From contig JAZQIO010000097.1 of assembly GCA_045541135.1 (NCBI GenBank), forward strand, positions 1 to 31,349: a stretch of 31,349 nucleotides of DNA, given 5' to 3'. Numbering within the stretch: position 1 is the first letter of the stretch; every line of letters begins with the position of its first letter. Position numbers and translations under genes: made by a program. The notes beneath the pieces are model-generated. The model was not told the origin of the DNA. It did no database searches and saw only the letters and a program-made list of their open reading frames with translations. Positions 7,477 to 15,119 of the stretch are shown here, piece after piece. The DNA is from CAZNKU01 sp045541135 (GTDB lineage Bacteria; Bacillota; Clostridia; Monoglobales; Firm-18).

Positions 7477-7959
7477 AATTTTTCTTAGTCTTAACACATA
7501 AAATTTTATGCCCATTGCAAGCATAATATCGTAAATTACAAATACAGCAATTCCTGCAGGGTAGAGGAAGAAAAGATTTAAATCCTCGGGCAGAAATGCT
7601 TTCAGAATGAGCAGTGCAACTGTTACAACCGCAATTGCAAAGATTGTTTTAAAAATCCATTTTATAATTTTGTTGATATTAAAATGGTCTATTATATGTT
7701 TTACTATGGGATAGTAGCCTACAACTATTATATATGCTATAATGCTTACCTTATCTGCAACAATCATAAATCCTGCAAGGCTTATAACTGCGTAGGTTAA
7801 AATACCGTATTTTATACCGTGTTCTTCCGTGCATATATATGTGAACAACGTGGAAAACAAATATAAGAATATTGTATTTGTCTGCAGAATGTTGGAAAGC
7901 ATAAGGCATATTATACCTATAACAGCCATCATTGAGCAAAAGGTTAATTTTTTAGTCAT
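7468..7959 (-). CDS. Small integral membrane protein, function unknown
   Basis: This 163-residue protein has about five to six hydrophobic helices, few charged loops and a basic C-terminal tail (RLRKIKS). I do not recognise its family with confidence; the pattern is broadly like small ECF-substrate-component or YybS-type membrane proteins, but no diagnostic motif was seen. GGAGG is five bases upstream of the ATG at 7959 (MTKKL), which decides the start over the frame's more distal ATG at 7977. It is the last gene of a three-gene minus-strand operon, 11 nt after the J-domain gene. Its last codons and stop lie in an intergenic repeat, so the C-terminus may have been remodelled by repeat insertion. 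Confidence 0.7.
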   Translation of the reverse strand: MTKKLTFCSMMAVIGIICLMLSNILQTNTIFLYLFSTLFTYICTEEHGIKYGILTYAVISLAGFMIVADKVSIIAYIIVVGYYPIVKHIIDHFNINKIIKWIFKTIFAIAVVTVALLILKAFLPEDLNLFFLYPAGIAVFVIYDIMLAMGIKFYVLRLRKIKS

Positions 7960-7970
7960 AGTTGCCTCCG

Positions 7971-8576
7971 TTAACAACAGGAAATAAGGTCGCCGCCCAT
8001 CATTTCACAGCAACAATCAGCACAAATCAGGTTTGAACAGCAGTTGCACATCTGGTCATTGTTGCTGTATCCCCGTGCATTGCCTACGCCCATATACGAG
8101 CCTCCGCGCATATTTATGCTGTTAAGTGCATTGCGGTATTCCATATTACCCGGATCCATATTGCAGGCTGTTTGCAGGTGCTGAATACCTTCAAAATGCC
8201 AACCCTTAGAAAGACATACAACGCCTTTTAAAAAGTGCCATTCTGCACTGCCGTCGTTGTTGCGATTAAGTTCTGCATCTGCATCAGCAATTCGTCTTTG
8301 CTGAATAAGATTTCTTACATAGGCAAACTTTGCAGATGTATTGCCTGAGCTGTAGTATCCACTTTGATTACTGTTGTAACTACTGTTATTTGCCTTGCCG
8401 TTTGTTATCATATCGTACGCTTCATTAATTTCCTGAAGCTTTTCATTTGCAAGGTCTGCAAGGGGATTATCCTTGTAGTTGTCGGGATGATATTGCTTTA
8501 CAAGCTTTCTATATGCTTTTTTTATTGTGGCTTCGTCCGCATTTTCAGGTACGCCCAAAACTTCATATGGATTCAT
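7971..8576 (-). CDS. J-domain protein with TPR-like segment and Cys-rich tail
   Basis: This 201-residue protein opens with a complete J domain (about 1-65) that contains the HPD tripeptide (30-32), needed to stimulate Hsp70 (DnaK) ATPase. A Ser/Asn/Tyr/Gly-rich linker (about 62-82) follows, then one or two TPR-like helical hairpins (about 85-155, with WHFLKG and ACNMDPGN). The last 25 residues (177-201) hold nine cysteines, including CNCC, CCC and a terminal CC. It lacks the DnaJ zinc-finger and CTD domains, so it is a specialised co-chaperone rather than DnaJ. The tail could bind metal, become lipidated or anchor to a membrane; none is proven. AAGGAG precedes the ATG. It sits 10 nt after the DUF5685-like gene. 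Confidence 0.85.
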   Translation of the reverse strand: MNPYEVLGVPENADEATIKKAYRKLVKQYHPDNYKDNPLADLANEKLQEINEAYDMITNGKANNSSYNSNQSGYYSSGNTSAKFAYVRNLIQQRRIADADAELNRNNDGSAEWHFLKGVVCLSKGWHFEGIQHLQTACNMDPGNMEYRNALNSINMRGGSYMGVGNARGYSNNDQMCNCCSNLICADCCCEMMGGDLISCC

Positions 8577-8586
8577 TTTATTCTCC

Positions 8587-9399
8587 TTATAATTCGTCCA
8601 GGTTTTTTCTTAAACCAAGATATATTATGTTATCAAGTAATTCTTTATTCTTTTTTATATCGAGTAAATTGTAAGCATTTGATATTTCGCTAAGCGTAAA
8701 GGTAAGTGAGGTTTTTACGGACTCCTTAAAATCCTCTTTTTTTAACTCTGTGCCGTACATTGCAATAAAGGGATTGTAGCTTTTTGTTTTTAAATCCTTT
8801 TCAATATCCTTGTATGCATCTATAATGTATATATATCTGCCGATATGATACCCAAGCCAGGCTATGGCTTTGTTGTTAGCGTCTTTATTGAATATACTTT
8901 CCAAAAGCTTGCCAAAGCAGTCGGCAACTTCATCAATGTTTTTGCAATTTTTCTTTTCAAATTGGCTTAGCTTTGCAAGATTTTCTTTTACAGAGTTATA
9001 TTGAACCGGATATTTTTTTGCAACTCTCTTCATTGGAAGGAAGTATGCAAATCGTGCAAGGCTTTTTAAACTTTTTTCATCCTGCCAGTCGTCTTTAAGC
9101 TTCATATATGTTAAAATAACCGACATATCAGCACTGTATGCAATGCCTGAATCTTCTTTTATAACAGGTCTTTTTGAAATGGGATGAGCAATACAGTTTT
9201 GCATTTTAAGCTCAACCTTTTTATCTTCAAGTGAAGATATTAAAATTGCGAGAAAGGTCATATCATAGCTAAGACCAAAGCGGGTAAGTTGATTAAAATT
9301 TTTGCCAAGCTGTTTGCAAAGTCCGCAGTAATAACCGCGGAACACATTATAGTCACAAACCCTTAAAAGGTCTTTGTAGGCATTTACATATCCGAACAT
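8587..9399 (-). CDS. DUF5685-like protein
   Basis: This 270-residue, mostly alpha-helical cytosolic protein matches my recollection of the DUF5685 family by its N-terminus (MFGYVNAYKDLL) and the YYCGLCKQLG motif (C25, C28). Another Cys-x-x-His (C69, H71) follows. Two aspartate-rich motifs stand out: DDWQDE (103-108), and IIDAYKDIEKD (192-202, with D194, D198 and D202) preceded by LGYHIGRYIY. Their spacing and helical context recall class I isoprenoid synthases, which bind Mg-diphosphate through such motifs; this is inference, not a family assignment. It is the first gene of the operon that continues into the J-domain and membrane protein genes, with GAGG upstream of the ATG. Confidence 0.72.
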   Translation of the reverse strand: MFGYVNAYKDLLRVCDYNVFRGYYCGLCKQLGKNFNQLTRFGLSYDMTFLAILISSLEDKKVELKMQNCIAHPISKRPVIKEDSGIAYSADMSVILTYMKLKDDWQDEKSLKSLARFAYFLPMKRVAKKYPVQYNSVKENLAKLSQFEKKNCKNIDEVADCFGKLLESIFNKDANNKAIAWLGYHIGRYIYIIDAYKDIEKDLKTKSYNPFIAMYGTELKKEDFKESVKTSLTFTLSEISNAYNLLDIKKNKELLDNIIYLGLRKNLDEL

Positions 9400-9428
9400 A
9401 TTTAAACCTCATAGATTATTTTGTACTC

Positions 9429-9457
9429 ATTTTACCATATTTTATAATTAAATTCAA
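9429..9457 (-). promoter_or_regulatory. Promoter of the DUF5685/J-domain/membrane operon
   Basis: On the minus strand, TTGAAT (9452-9457), a 17-nt spacer, and TAAAAT (9429-9434). It is divergent from the luxS promoter, and the two are about 27 bp apart. Confidence 0.6.
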
Positions 9458-9483
9458 TATTAAACAATTAATAAATTGTAAAC

Positions 9484-9512
9484 TTTACAACAAAGGTTTT
9501 TTGATATATAAT
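9484..9512 (+). promoter_or_regulatory. luxS promoter
   Basis: TTTACA (9484-9489), a 17-nt spacer, and TATAAT (9507-9512), closely followed by the GGAGGG ribosome binding site. This gives a very short leader. Confidence 0.75.
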
Positions 9513-9532
9513 GTAATTTGGAGGGATGAATT

Positions 9533-9985
9533 ATGGAAAAAGTAGAAAGCTTTGAACTTGACCACACAAAGGTAAAAGCACCTTTTGTACGTAAATGCTG
9601 TGTACAGCAAGGTAAAAAGGGTGATAAAATAACTAAATTTGATATTCGTTTTACTCAGCCAAATGTTTCGGAAATGCAAAGTGAGGGAATACACACCTTA
9701 GAACATTTAATGGCTACTCACCTTCGCGAAAAGGCAGATTATATAATTGACGTTTCACCTATGGGCTGTCGTACGGGCTTTTATATGGTAACATGGGGAG
9801 AGCACGAGGTTTCGGAAATTATAGACATTGTAAAATATACTTTGGAAAAGGTTTTGGAAGATACCGAAATTCCCGCAATGAACGAAATTCAGTGCGGTAA
9901 CTACAAGCTTCATTCCATTGAGCTTGCTAAAGAATATGCAAAAAATGTTTTGGATAAAGGACTTACAGATAAGGTTTTCGGTTGA
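9533..9985 (+). CDS. luxS: S-ribosylhomocysteine lyase LuxS
   Basis: LuxS cleaves S-ribosylhomocysteine to homocysteine and DPD, the precursor of autoinducer-2, in the activated-methyl cycle. The 150-residue length is close to the family norm. The metal site H54-T-L-E57-H58 is intact, with the second Cys ligand at C121 (QCGNYKLH). The catalytic Cys of MGCRTGFY is C79. GGAGGG lies 7 nt before the ATG. The stop is separated by a single base from the start of an RlmN-type methyltransferase, which strongly implies co-transcription and perhaps translational coupling. Whether AI-2 signalling occurs cannot be judged; the enzyme may serve only to recycle SAM by-products. Confidence 0.97.
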   Translation: MEKVESFELDHTKVKAPFVRKCCVQQGKKGDKITKFDIRFTQPNVSEMQSEGIHTLEHLMATHLREKADYIIDVSPMGCRTGFYMVTWGEHEVSEIIDIVKYTLEKVLEDTEIPAMNEIQCGNYKLHSIELAKEYAKNVLDKGLTDKVFG

Positions 9986-9986
9986 T

Positions 9987-11009
9987 ATGAACATTTATGG
10001 ATTAACAGTAAAAAAGCTTGAGGATTATTTTAAATCAATAGGAGAAAATCCTGCAAAGGCAAAAATTGTCTTTAAGGCAGTTTACAGAGATAAAATAAAT
10101 TCATTCAAAGAGATTTCAAATCTTGGTGAGCCTATAAAGCGCAGGCTGGAAAAAGACTTTGATTTTGACAAAATTTCGCTTGTTACGAAGTCTGAAAGTG
10201 AGGATACCTGTAAGTATCTTTTTAGGCTTTCGGACGGCTTGACGGTTGAAACTGTGCTTATGAAGCACGACTATGGTAACGGTGTTTGTGTTTCAACACA
10301 GGTGGGCTGTAACATGGACTGTGTATTCTGTGAAAGCGGAAAACTCAAAAAGATAAGAAATCTTAAGCCCTGTGAAATTGTCGGTCAGCTTTGGTATATA
10401 ATTGATGAGCTTAAAATTCCCGTTTCTCATGTGGTTTTAATGGGTATTGGTGAACCCTTTGACAACTATGACAATGTAATTGATTTTATAGACATTATAA
10501 CTGAGCAGTTGGGTATAGCAATTGCCGCAAGGCACGTTACCGTTTCGACAAGCGGTATTGCACCTAAAATCCGCGAATATGCAAAACGTGATGTTGTAAA
10601 CAGCCTTGCAATAAGCCTGCACGCGCCCGATAATAAACTACGAAACCGGCTTATGCCAATAAACAAGGCATATCCCATAGAGGAGCTTATTGATGCCGTA
10701 AAAGTTTATGCAGAAAACGGAAACAAAAAGGTTACATTTGCATATATAATGCTAAAAGATATTAACGACAGCGATGAGTGTGCACACAAGCTTGCAAGGC
10801 TTTTGGAGGGTATACATTGCTATGTTAATTTAATACCTTATAACAAAACCCGTTCAACGGATTTTCAACCAAGTACAAAGGAAAGAATTGCACAATTTTT
10901 CGATATTTTAAAGAAATATGGACTTAATGTGACTGTTCGCCGTGAATTCGGCGGTGATATGAATGCGGCTTGCGGTCAGTTGAGTTCGGATTACAGCAAT
11001 AATATGTAA
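9987..11009 (+). CDS. rlmN: RlmN/Cfr-family radical SAM methyltransferase (RlmN-type)
   Basis: The 340-residue protein matches 23S rRNA A2503-C2 / tRNA A37 methyltransferases. It has an N-terminal helical domain (1-60), the radical SAM core with C108-x3-C112-x2-C115, the upstream conserved C101 (CVSTQVGC) and the C-terminal methyl-carrying Cys in AACGQL (C329). After the cluster it reads CESGKLKK rather than the usual CATG or CSTG of RlmN, so it may be a divergent paralogue. It is not clearly Cfr-like, since the GDDINAACGQL-type ending is that of RlmN. The ATG at 9987 begins one base after the luxS stop; the SD must lie inside luxS. The frame extends upstream inside luxS, but that would overlap it heavily. 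A weak terminator follows near 11070-11102. Confidence 0.85.
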   Translation: MNIYGLTVKKLEDYFKSIGENPAKAKIVFKAVYRDKINSFKEISNLGEPIKRRLEKDFDFDKISLVTKSESEDTCKYLFRLSDGLTVETVLMKHDYGNGVCVSTQVGCNMDCVFCESGKLKKIRNLKPCEIVGQLWYIIDELKIPVSHVVLMGIGEPFDNYDNVIDFIDIITEQLGIAIAARHVTVSTSGIAPKIREYAKRDVVNSLAISLHAPDNKLRNRLMPINKAYPIEELIDAVKVYAENGNKKVTFAYIMLKDINDSDECAHKLARLLEGIHCYVNLIPYNKTRSTDFQPSTKERIAQFFDILKKYGLNVTVRREFGGDMNAACGQLSSDYSNNM

Positions 11010-11066
11010 AAAGTGCACAAATACACCCTATATTATATTTGTAAAAATTTAACAAAAAATTTTTAA

Positions 11067-11102
11067 AAGATTTTTGGAACTTACACCAAAAGTCTTTTTT
11101 AT
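11067..11102 (+). terminator. Probable intrinsic terminator after rlmN
   Basis: AAAGATTTTTGG and CCAAAAGTCTTT form an imperfect stem ending in a T run. A TATAAT at 11110-11115 directly after it may serve the next gene, but I see no good -35. Confidence 0.55.
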
Positions 11103-11143
11103 GTTAAAATATAATCAGCAAATATTATGGTAGGTGATTTAGC

Positions 11144-11647
11144 ATGTACAAGGTTGGAGATTATGTTGTAAAGGCAACGGAGGGAGTATGTGAAATTGTG
11201 GCAATAGAACCTCTTGATATGCAGGGGATTTCAAAGGATGTTCTGTACCTTCATCTTGTGCCGGTGGAAAATAAATCTGTTAAGCTTTATCTACCCGAGT
11301 CGGGTGCAAAGGATAAACTACGTGACGTTATAACAGAGGAGGAGACACTAAAGCTTATTGACAACATACTCAATATTGAACCTGTGGAAATTCCATATGA
11401 AAAGCAAAGGGATAAGGTATACAAGGAAGCACTTTTAAGCAGTGATCCGGAAAAACTTGTTGCAGTTATAAAGGCTATTTACATACGAAATGAAAAAAGA
11501 CAAAGCGAGGGTAAGAAAAACGGTGCTGTGGATGAGCATTTTTTCAAGGCGGCAGAGGAAAGGCTTTATGCCGAGCTTGCCTTTGCACTGAAAAAAGATA
11601 AAGAGGAAATGAAAGAATTTATTATAAGAAAAATTAATGGGAATTAA
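11144..11647 (+). CDS. CarD/CdnL-family transcription regulator
   Basis: This 167-residue protein begins with the CarD_CdnL_TRCF RNA-polymerase-interaction domain (about 1-60: MYKVGDYVVKATEGVCEIVAIE, then the beta-rich YLHLVPVENKSVKLYLP). An all-alpha basic C-terminal domain (about 75-165) that can contact DNA upstream of -10 follows. CarD proteins bind the RNAP beta subunit and stabilise or modulate open complexes at many promoters. Length and domain order are typical. GGTAGGTGA lies before the ATG. It has its own terminator shared with the convergent stalk-domain gene. It could regulate neighbours or act globally; nothing here decides. Confidence 0.87.
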   Translation: MYKVGDYVVKATEGVCEIVAIEPLDMQGISKDVLYLHLVPVENKSVKLYLPESGAKDKLRDVITEEETLKLIDNILNIEPVEIPYEKQRDKVYKEALLSSDPEKLVAVIKAIYIRNEKRQSEGKKNGAVDEHFFKAAEERLYAELAFALKKDKEEMKEFIIRKINGN

Positions 11648-11650
11648 GAA

Positions 11651-11690
11651 GGGGTGTCGCGAAATGAAATCATCTTGCGACACCCCTTTT
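11651..11690. terminator. Bidirectional intrinsic terminator
   Basis: GGGGTGTCGC (11651-11660) pairs with GCGACACCCC (11677-11686), with T residues on the plus side. The A-rich left side gives a weaker tract on the minus strand. It separates the carD-like gene from the convergent secreted protein gene. Confidence 0.88.
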
Positions 11691-11695
11691 AAATG

Positions 11696-13564
11696 TTACT
11701 TAACACTTTTTATAATATTTTCTGCTTCTTTTATAAGATTGTCTGAATATGCAATTTCAGGGAATATCATTGCAAATGTATAAACGGATGAATTGTTAAC
11801 GCCGGCATATAGATGATAATACGCATATCCTTCATCTGTAGTTTCACGAAGAATTGTTTTGGCGTATTTAACACCGTCTAATGTAACTTCGCTTGTGCTT
11901 AGAATAACTGCAAATTCTTCTTTGCTTTTATATTCTTTTTCAAAGCTTTTAACGTATTCCTTGACATCTGCAAAATCCATGTTTGCAAATCTTTCAAGCG
12001 AGCAGGTTATTACTGTTCCGTTTGCAGTGTGGATGTAAGCAGCACCTGTTCCGTATATGGTTTCTGCATATACTTTTGGCACTGTAAGCTCGAAATCTGC
12101 AATTTCGGATTTGTATGTGCCTTCAGTATCCTTAAGATTTCTTAAAAGCATACCAACTTCAGAAGCATCTATAGTTTCTGCATCAATGCTGTTTATAAGT
12201 TTATCTGTGTATTCTGAGGCATTGTTGAAGTATGAACCAAGTGAAATTGAAAAGTTGTATACATATTCACCTAATTCAAAAAACACATCACGGTAAGTTG
12301 TTTTTTTGTTTTTCAAAGTGTAGTCAAATGTGTATTCGTATGCCGAAATGCTGTTGTATTGCTTTTCGTATACATTCTTACTAAATATAACAGCAGCAGG
12401 ATTGTAATTCTTTTTGTTTAAATTATAATCGTATTCTGCAAGCTGTTTTGCTGAGCCAACATCGCTTTTTGAATATACATTTACGTGCATTGAGGATGTG
12501 GTATCATCAGAAATCATACTGTAAAAATCAAATTCGTTTATGGAATATTCCGAGGATGACATATAAAATTCCTGAGGCACTTCAAATGTAAGTTTAATAT
12601 CTTTTGCTTCATATGTTCTTGTGCCGTTTTTAGCATTTGACAAGTCATAGGTATCTGTGCCCTTGTATGACATTTCGAAGGTTGAAAGTGTTCTTACCCA
12701 TTCGTCCCTCTGAGCCGCATTTTCATTTTTGAAAATACCGCTTATGTATATTTCGTATTTATCTGTTATATATTTCAGGTCATCAAAGAAGTAAAGCTGA
12801 TTTTTACCCTGTACGTGAATTTTTTTATAATCTGAGGCAGTCATTTTTTCTGCCTTTATAAGTGTAAAGGATTCCATAGATTCTTTTGCGGCGGCAAAGT
12901 CCTCTTCCAAGTCGTAATCCTCTGACAACGGATATATATCAATTTCTATATAGTTGTCGTCATCATACATAAATGATACATATGAACCGTCAAAGCTTCG
13001 GTAATCCATCTGCATATCCGCAGGCTTTTCCATTGTCCAGCCGTAGTAGCTGTCTCCTACATATTTACTGTCTGTAAGTCCTACTACTGTAGAGCTTTCA
13101 TCAGATGCTTTTTTAACAACTGTAATACCTTCGGTTTTTTCATCGTATGTAACAACAGCATTAAAGGTTTCGGAAATGAATCTTAGCGGAACCATTGTAG
13201 AGCCGTTTGTAAGCTCCGGAGCCGCAAGTAGTGTTTCCGCCTTGCCGTTTACCTCGGCAACCTTGTTTCCTATCTGCAACAGAATTTTTACACCTTCATA
13301 TTCAAGTATTGCTGTTCTTGTGTCGTTATCCCAGTCTACATTTGCACCGAAGGCTTCTGTTATAACTCGCACAGGTACAAGCGTTGTTCCGTCTCCTACA
13401 AGGTACGGAGTAACTACAGTTACGGGTGAACCGTTTATAAGAAGTGTTGAGTCCCCTACCTTAAAGGATATTTCCACATCACCGTTATCTGCTGATGTGA
13501 TAACGGCAGGAAACATAAGAACAAGCATTACAACTACTGTGATTAGGCTAATGATTTTTTTCAT
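11696..13564 (-). CDS. Secreted protein with two stalk (Cu-amine-oxidase N-like) domains and PsbP/Mog1-like repeats
   Basis: This 622-residue protein has an N-terminal signal peptide (about 1-25, KK followed by a hydrophobic stretch, cleavage near SADNG). Next comes a pair of copper-amine-oxidase-N-like stalk modules (about 33-150), marked by TTLVPVRVITEAFGANVDWD and STMVPLRFISETFNAVVTYD. The rest appears to be three similar alpha/beta modules of about 150 residues, starting near YYGWTMEKPADM, ITFEVPQEF-like LTFEVPQEFY and FELTVPKVYAE, resembling PsbP/Mog1-type folds. No catalytic motif was recognised. The stalk modules are common on surface proteins of Clostridia and do not imply copper oxidase activity. 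It starts 16 nt after the HtrA-like gene, in one operon, and may be its substrate, partner or regulator at the cell envelope. Confidence 0.78.
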   Translation of the reverse strand: MKKIISLITVVVMLVLMFPAVITSADNGDVEISFKVGDSTLLINGSPVTVVTPYLVGDGTTLVPVRVITEAFGANVDWDNDTRTAILEYEGVKILLQIGNKVAEVNGKAETLLAAPELTNGSTMVPLRFISETFNAVVTYDEKTEGITVVKKASDESSTVVGLTDSKYVGDSYYGWTMEKPADMQMDYRSFDGSYVSFMYDDDNYIEIDIYPLSEDYDLEEDFAAAKESMESFTLIKAEKMTASDYKKIHVQGKNQLYFFDDLKYITDKYEIYISGIFKNENAAQRDEWVRTLSTFEMSYKGTDTYDLSNAKNGTRTYEAKDIKLTFEVPQEFYMSSSEYSINEFDFYSMISDDTTSSMHVNVYSKSDVGSAKQLAEYDYNLNKKNYNPAAVIFSKNVYEKQYNSISAYEYTFDYTLKNKKTTYRDVFFELGEYVYNFSISLGSYFNNASEYTDKLINSIDAETIDASEVGMLLRNLKDTEGTYKSEIADFELTVPKVYAETIYGTGAAYIHTANGTVITCSLERFANMDFADVKEYVKSFEKEYKSKEEFAVILSTSEVTLDGVKYAKTILRETTDEGYAYYHLYAGVNNSSVYTFAMIFPEIAYSDNLIKEAENIIKSVK

Positions 13565-13580
13565 AATTTACATCTCCTTT

Positions 13581-14684
13581 TTATTGTATGTGTATGTCGG
13601 AAGTTACACCGTTACGGGTGATATTAACAGTCAGTGAATTTCCGGTATAGGTATCCTTTATGGCTTCGTTCCAGTCGGTAATACTGTGAACTGCAATGCC
13701 GTTTACGGAATTTACAGTATCTCCTTTTAAAAGAGTGCTGCTGTCAGATGTACGTACATTAATTCCCTTTTTTGTAGGAAGCCCTATTTTTGCCTCCCAG
13801 GATTCTTCAAAGGTTACCTTTATCTCCGGGCGTAAAATTTTTCCGTTTTTTTCAAACTGTTCAATTACATACTGCACTGTGTCAACGGGAATTGCAAAGC
13901 CCATATTGTCTATGCCTACGCTTGCATACTTTGATGAGTTTATACCGATAAGCTCTCCTTTGGAATTTAAAAGCGGTCCTCCGGAATTACCGGGATTAAT
14001 TGAAGCATCTGTTTGTATCAGCTTATAGTATGAATTGGTAAGTGAAACACCGTTTCCGCTTACTATGCCTTTTGTTACACTGTTGCGCATTGAAAGTGAC
14101 ACCGGTGTACCTATTGCAATGGCAGTTTTACCCGGTAAAACTGTGGATTTATCTGCCATAGTTATTGCCTGTAAGCCTATTTTTTCCACCTTTACAATTG
14201 CAAGGTCAGAATCTGTATCGGAATACAAAAGCTTTGCCGGTAAAATTGTTCCGTCTGTAAGTACAACTGTCAGGTTTTTTATATCCTCCACAACGTGTGC
14301 ATTGGTTACTATATAACCGTTGCTTTTGTAAATTACACCGGAACCGTGGGCTGTTGGATTGTTGTAGCTGTTTGCTGCCCCTGCGCCGTCGTAGTTGCCT
14401 ATTATGGTAACAACGCTTGGGCTTACGTTTTCCACAACCTTTGCAATCATATCTTCCTCGGTAAAGTTTACAAAAACTGTCTGTGTTTCATTATCCCACT
14501 CTACATTTGCACCTAAGGCTTCGCTGAGTGCCCTTATGGGAGCATAGGTAGTGCCTGATTCAAGCAATATATCTTTGTTAACTCTGTAGCCGTTTACATA
14601 TAGCTTTACAGAAGCATTTGCTGTAACTGCCGTGCATATTAAAATACAAGCTGTAACAGCGGAAATTCTTTTTAGTAAATTCAT
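13581..14684 (-). CDS. HtrA-like secreted serine protease with N-terminal stalk domain and PDZ
   Basis: This 367-residue protein has a signal peptide (1-24, ending TANA/S), one stalk module (about 26-75, with TTYAPIRALSEALGANVEWD), a trypsin-like DegP/HtrA domain (about 80-270) and a C-terminal PDZ (about 275-367). The triad is H130 (TNAHVV), D160 (DTDSDLAIVK) and S234 (NPGNSGGPL). It probably degrades or senses misfolded exported proteins outside the membrane. The ATG at 14693 touches its GGGGAG with no spacing, so the ATG at 14684, nine bases from GGGGAG, is preferred. The same stalk module occurs in the next gene, which suggests module sharing or duplication within the operon. Confidence 0.9.
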   Translation of the reverse strand: MNLLKRISAVTACILICTAVTANASVKLYVNGYRVNKDILLESGTTYAPIRALSEALGANVEWDNETQTVFVNFTEEDMIAKVVENVSPSVVTIIGNYDGAGAANSYNNPTAHGSGVIYKSNGYIVTNAHVVEDIKNLTVVLTDGTILPAKLLYSDTDSDLAIVKVEKIGLQAITMADKSTVLPGKTAIAIGTPVSLSMRNSVTKGIVSGNGVSLTNSYYKLIQTDASINPGNSGGPLLNSKGELIGINSSKYASVGIDNMGFAIPVDTVQYVIEQFEKNGKILRPEIKVTFEESWEAKIGLPTKKGINVRTSDSSTLLKGDTVNSVNGIAVHSITDWNEAIKDTYTGNSLTVNITRNGVTSDIHIQ

Positions 14685-14724
14685 TTTTATCATCTCCCCG
14701 TGAGAATAAGTATATCTTTATTTT

Positions 14725-14753
14725 ATTATAACACAGCTGGGGTTTATAATCAA
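14725..14753 (-). promoter_or_regulatory. Promoter of the htrA-like operon
   Basis: On the minus strand, TTGATT (14748-14753), a 17-nt spacer, and TATAAT (14725-14730). Confidence 0.7.
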
Positions 14754-14802
14754 TATATTACTATAAACAAATCAAATATCATTAATTCTTCAAAATTCAA
14801 AC

Positions 14803-14828
14803 AAAAAAAAGCAAGCAATTTTGCTTGC
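14803..14828 (-). terminator. Displaced terminator of mgtC (distal stem copy with T run)
   Basis: Read on the minus strand, GCAAGCAA and TTGCTTGC form a tight stem followed by eight T. The same stem without a T run lies right after the mgtC stop (15097-15116), so this copy seems to be the functional end separated from its gene by a 266-bp insertion. Confidence 0.75.
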
Positions 14829-15116
14829 ATCAGCGTGTCGATAAACCTATCGACACGCTGGCAGATTGCGAAAAAGGAAGGTATATTTTGTCAATTTGAA
14901 TTCGTCGGCGTACGATGGTACGGTAGAGTTCAAATTGGCAAAAAACAAGTAATCCCAAGGAAAATTCGATGTTTTCCTTGGGATTAACATTTTAATACAC
15001 CTCATCCGAGTTGCTTACGCAACCCACCTTCTCCTCAAGGAGAAGGCTCATTTATAACTCTCACTTGTGGTAGAACGACTTTTTCGACGGTCTGATGCAA
15101 GCAATTTTGCTTGCAT
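14811..15116. repeat. Hairpin-mosaic insertion with 20-bp flanking direct repeats
   Basis: The 20-mer GCAAGCAATTTTGCTTGCAT occurs at 14811-14830 and exactly again at 15097-15116. Between them is a non-coding insert made of hairpins: CAGCGTGTCGAT/ATCGACACGCTG (14831-14860), an inverted pair TTGTCAATTTGAA/TTCAAATTGGCAA (about 14888-14942) with an inner CGTAC/GTACG, AATCCCAAGGAAAA/TTTTCCTTGGGATT (about 14952-14986), and a CACCTCATCCGAGTTGC...CTTCTCCTCAAGGAGAAGG unit (about 14998-15049). The last unit recurs inverted near 28949. The CGTGTCGA hairpin recurs at 31097. Confidence 0.85.
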
Positions 15117-15119
15117 TCT

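Noticed and set aside
9918..9986. Upstream extension of rlmN inside luxS
   Set aside because: It would add residues lacking homology to RlmN and overlap luxS by about 70 bp; the ATG at 9987 fits the family N-terminus.
13176..13637. Plus-strand open frame of 153 codons
   Set aside because: It is the shadow of the secreted stalk-domain protein, which has a signal peptide and clear modules on the minus strand.
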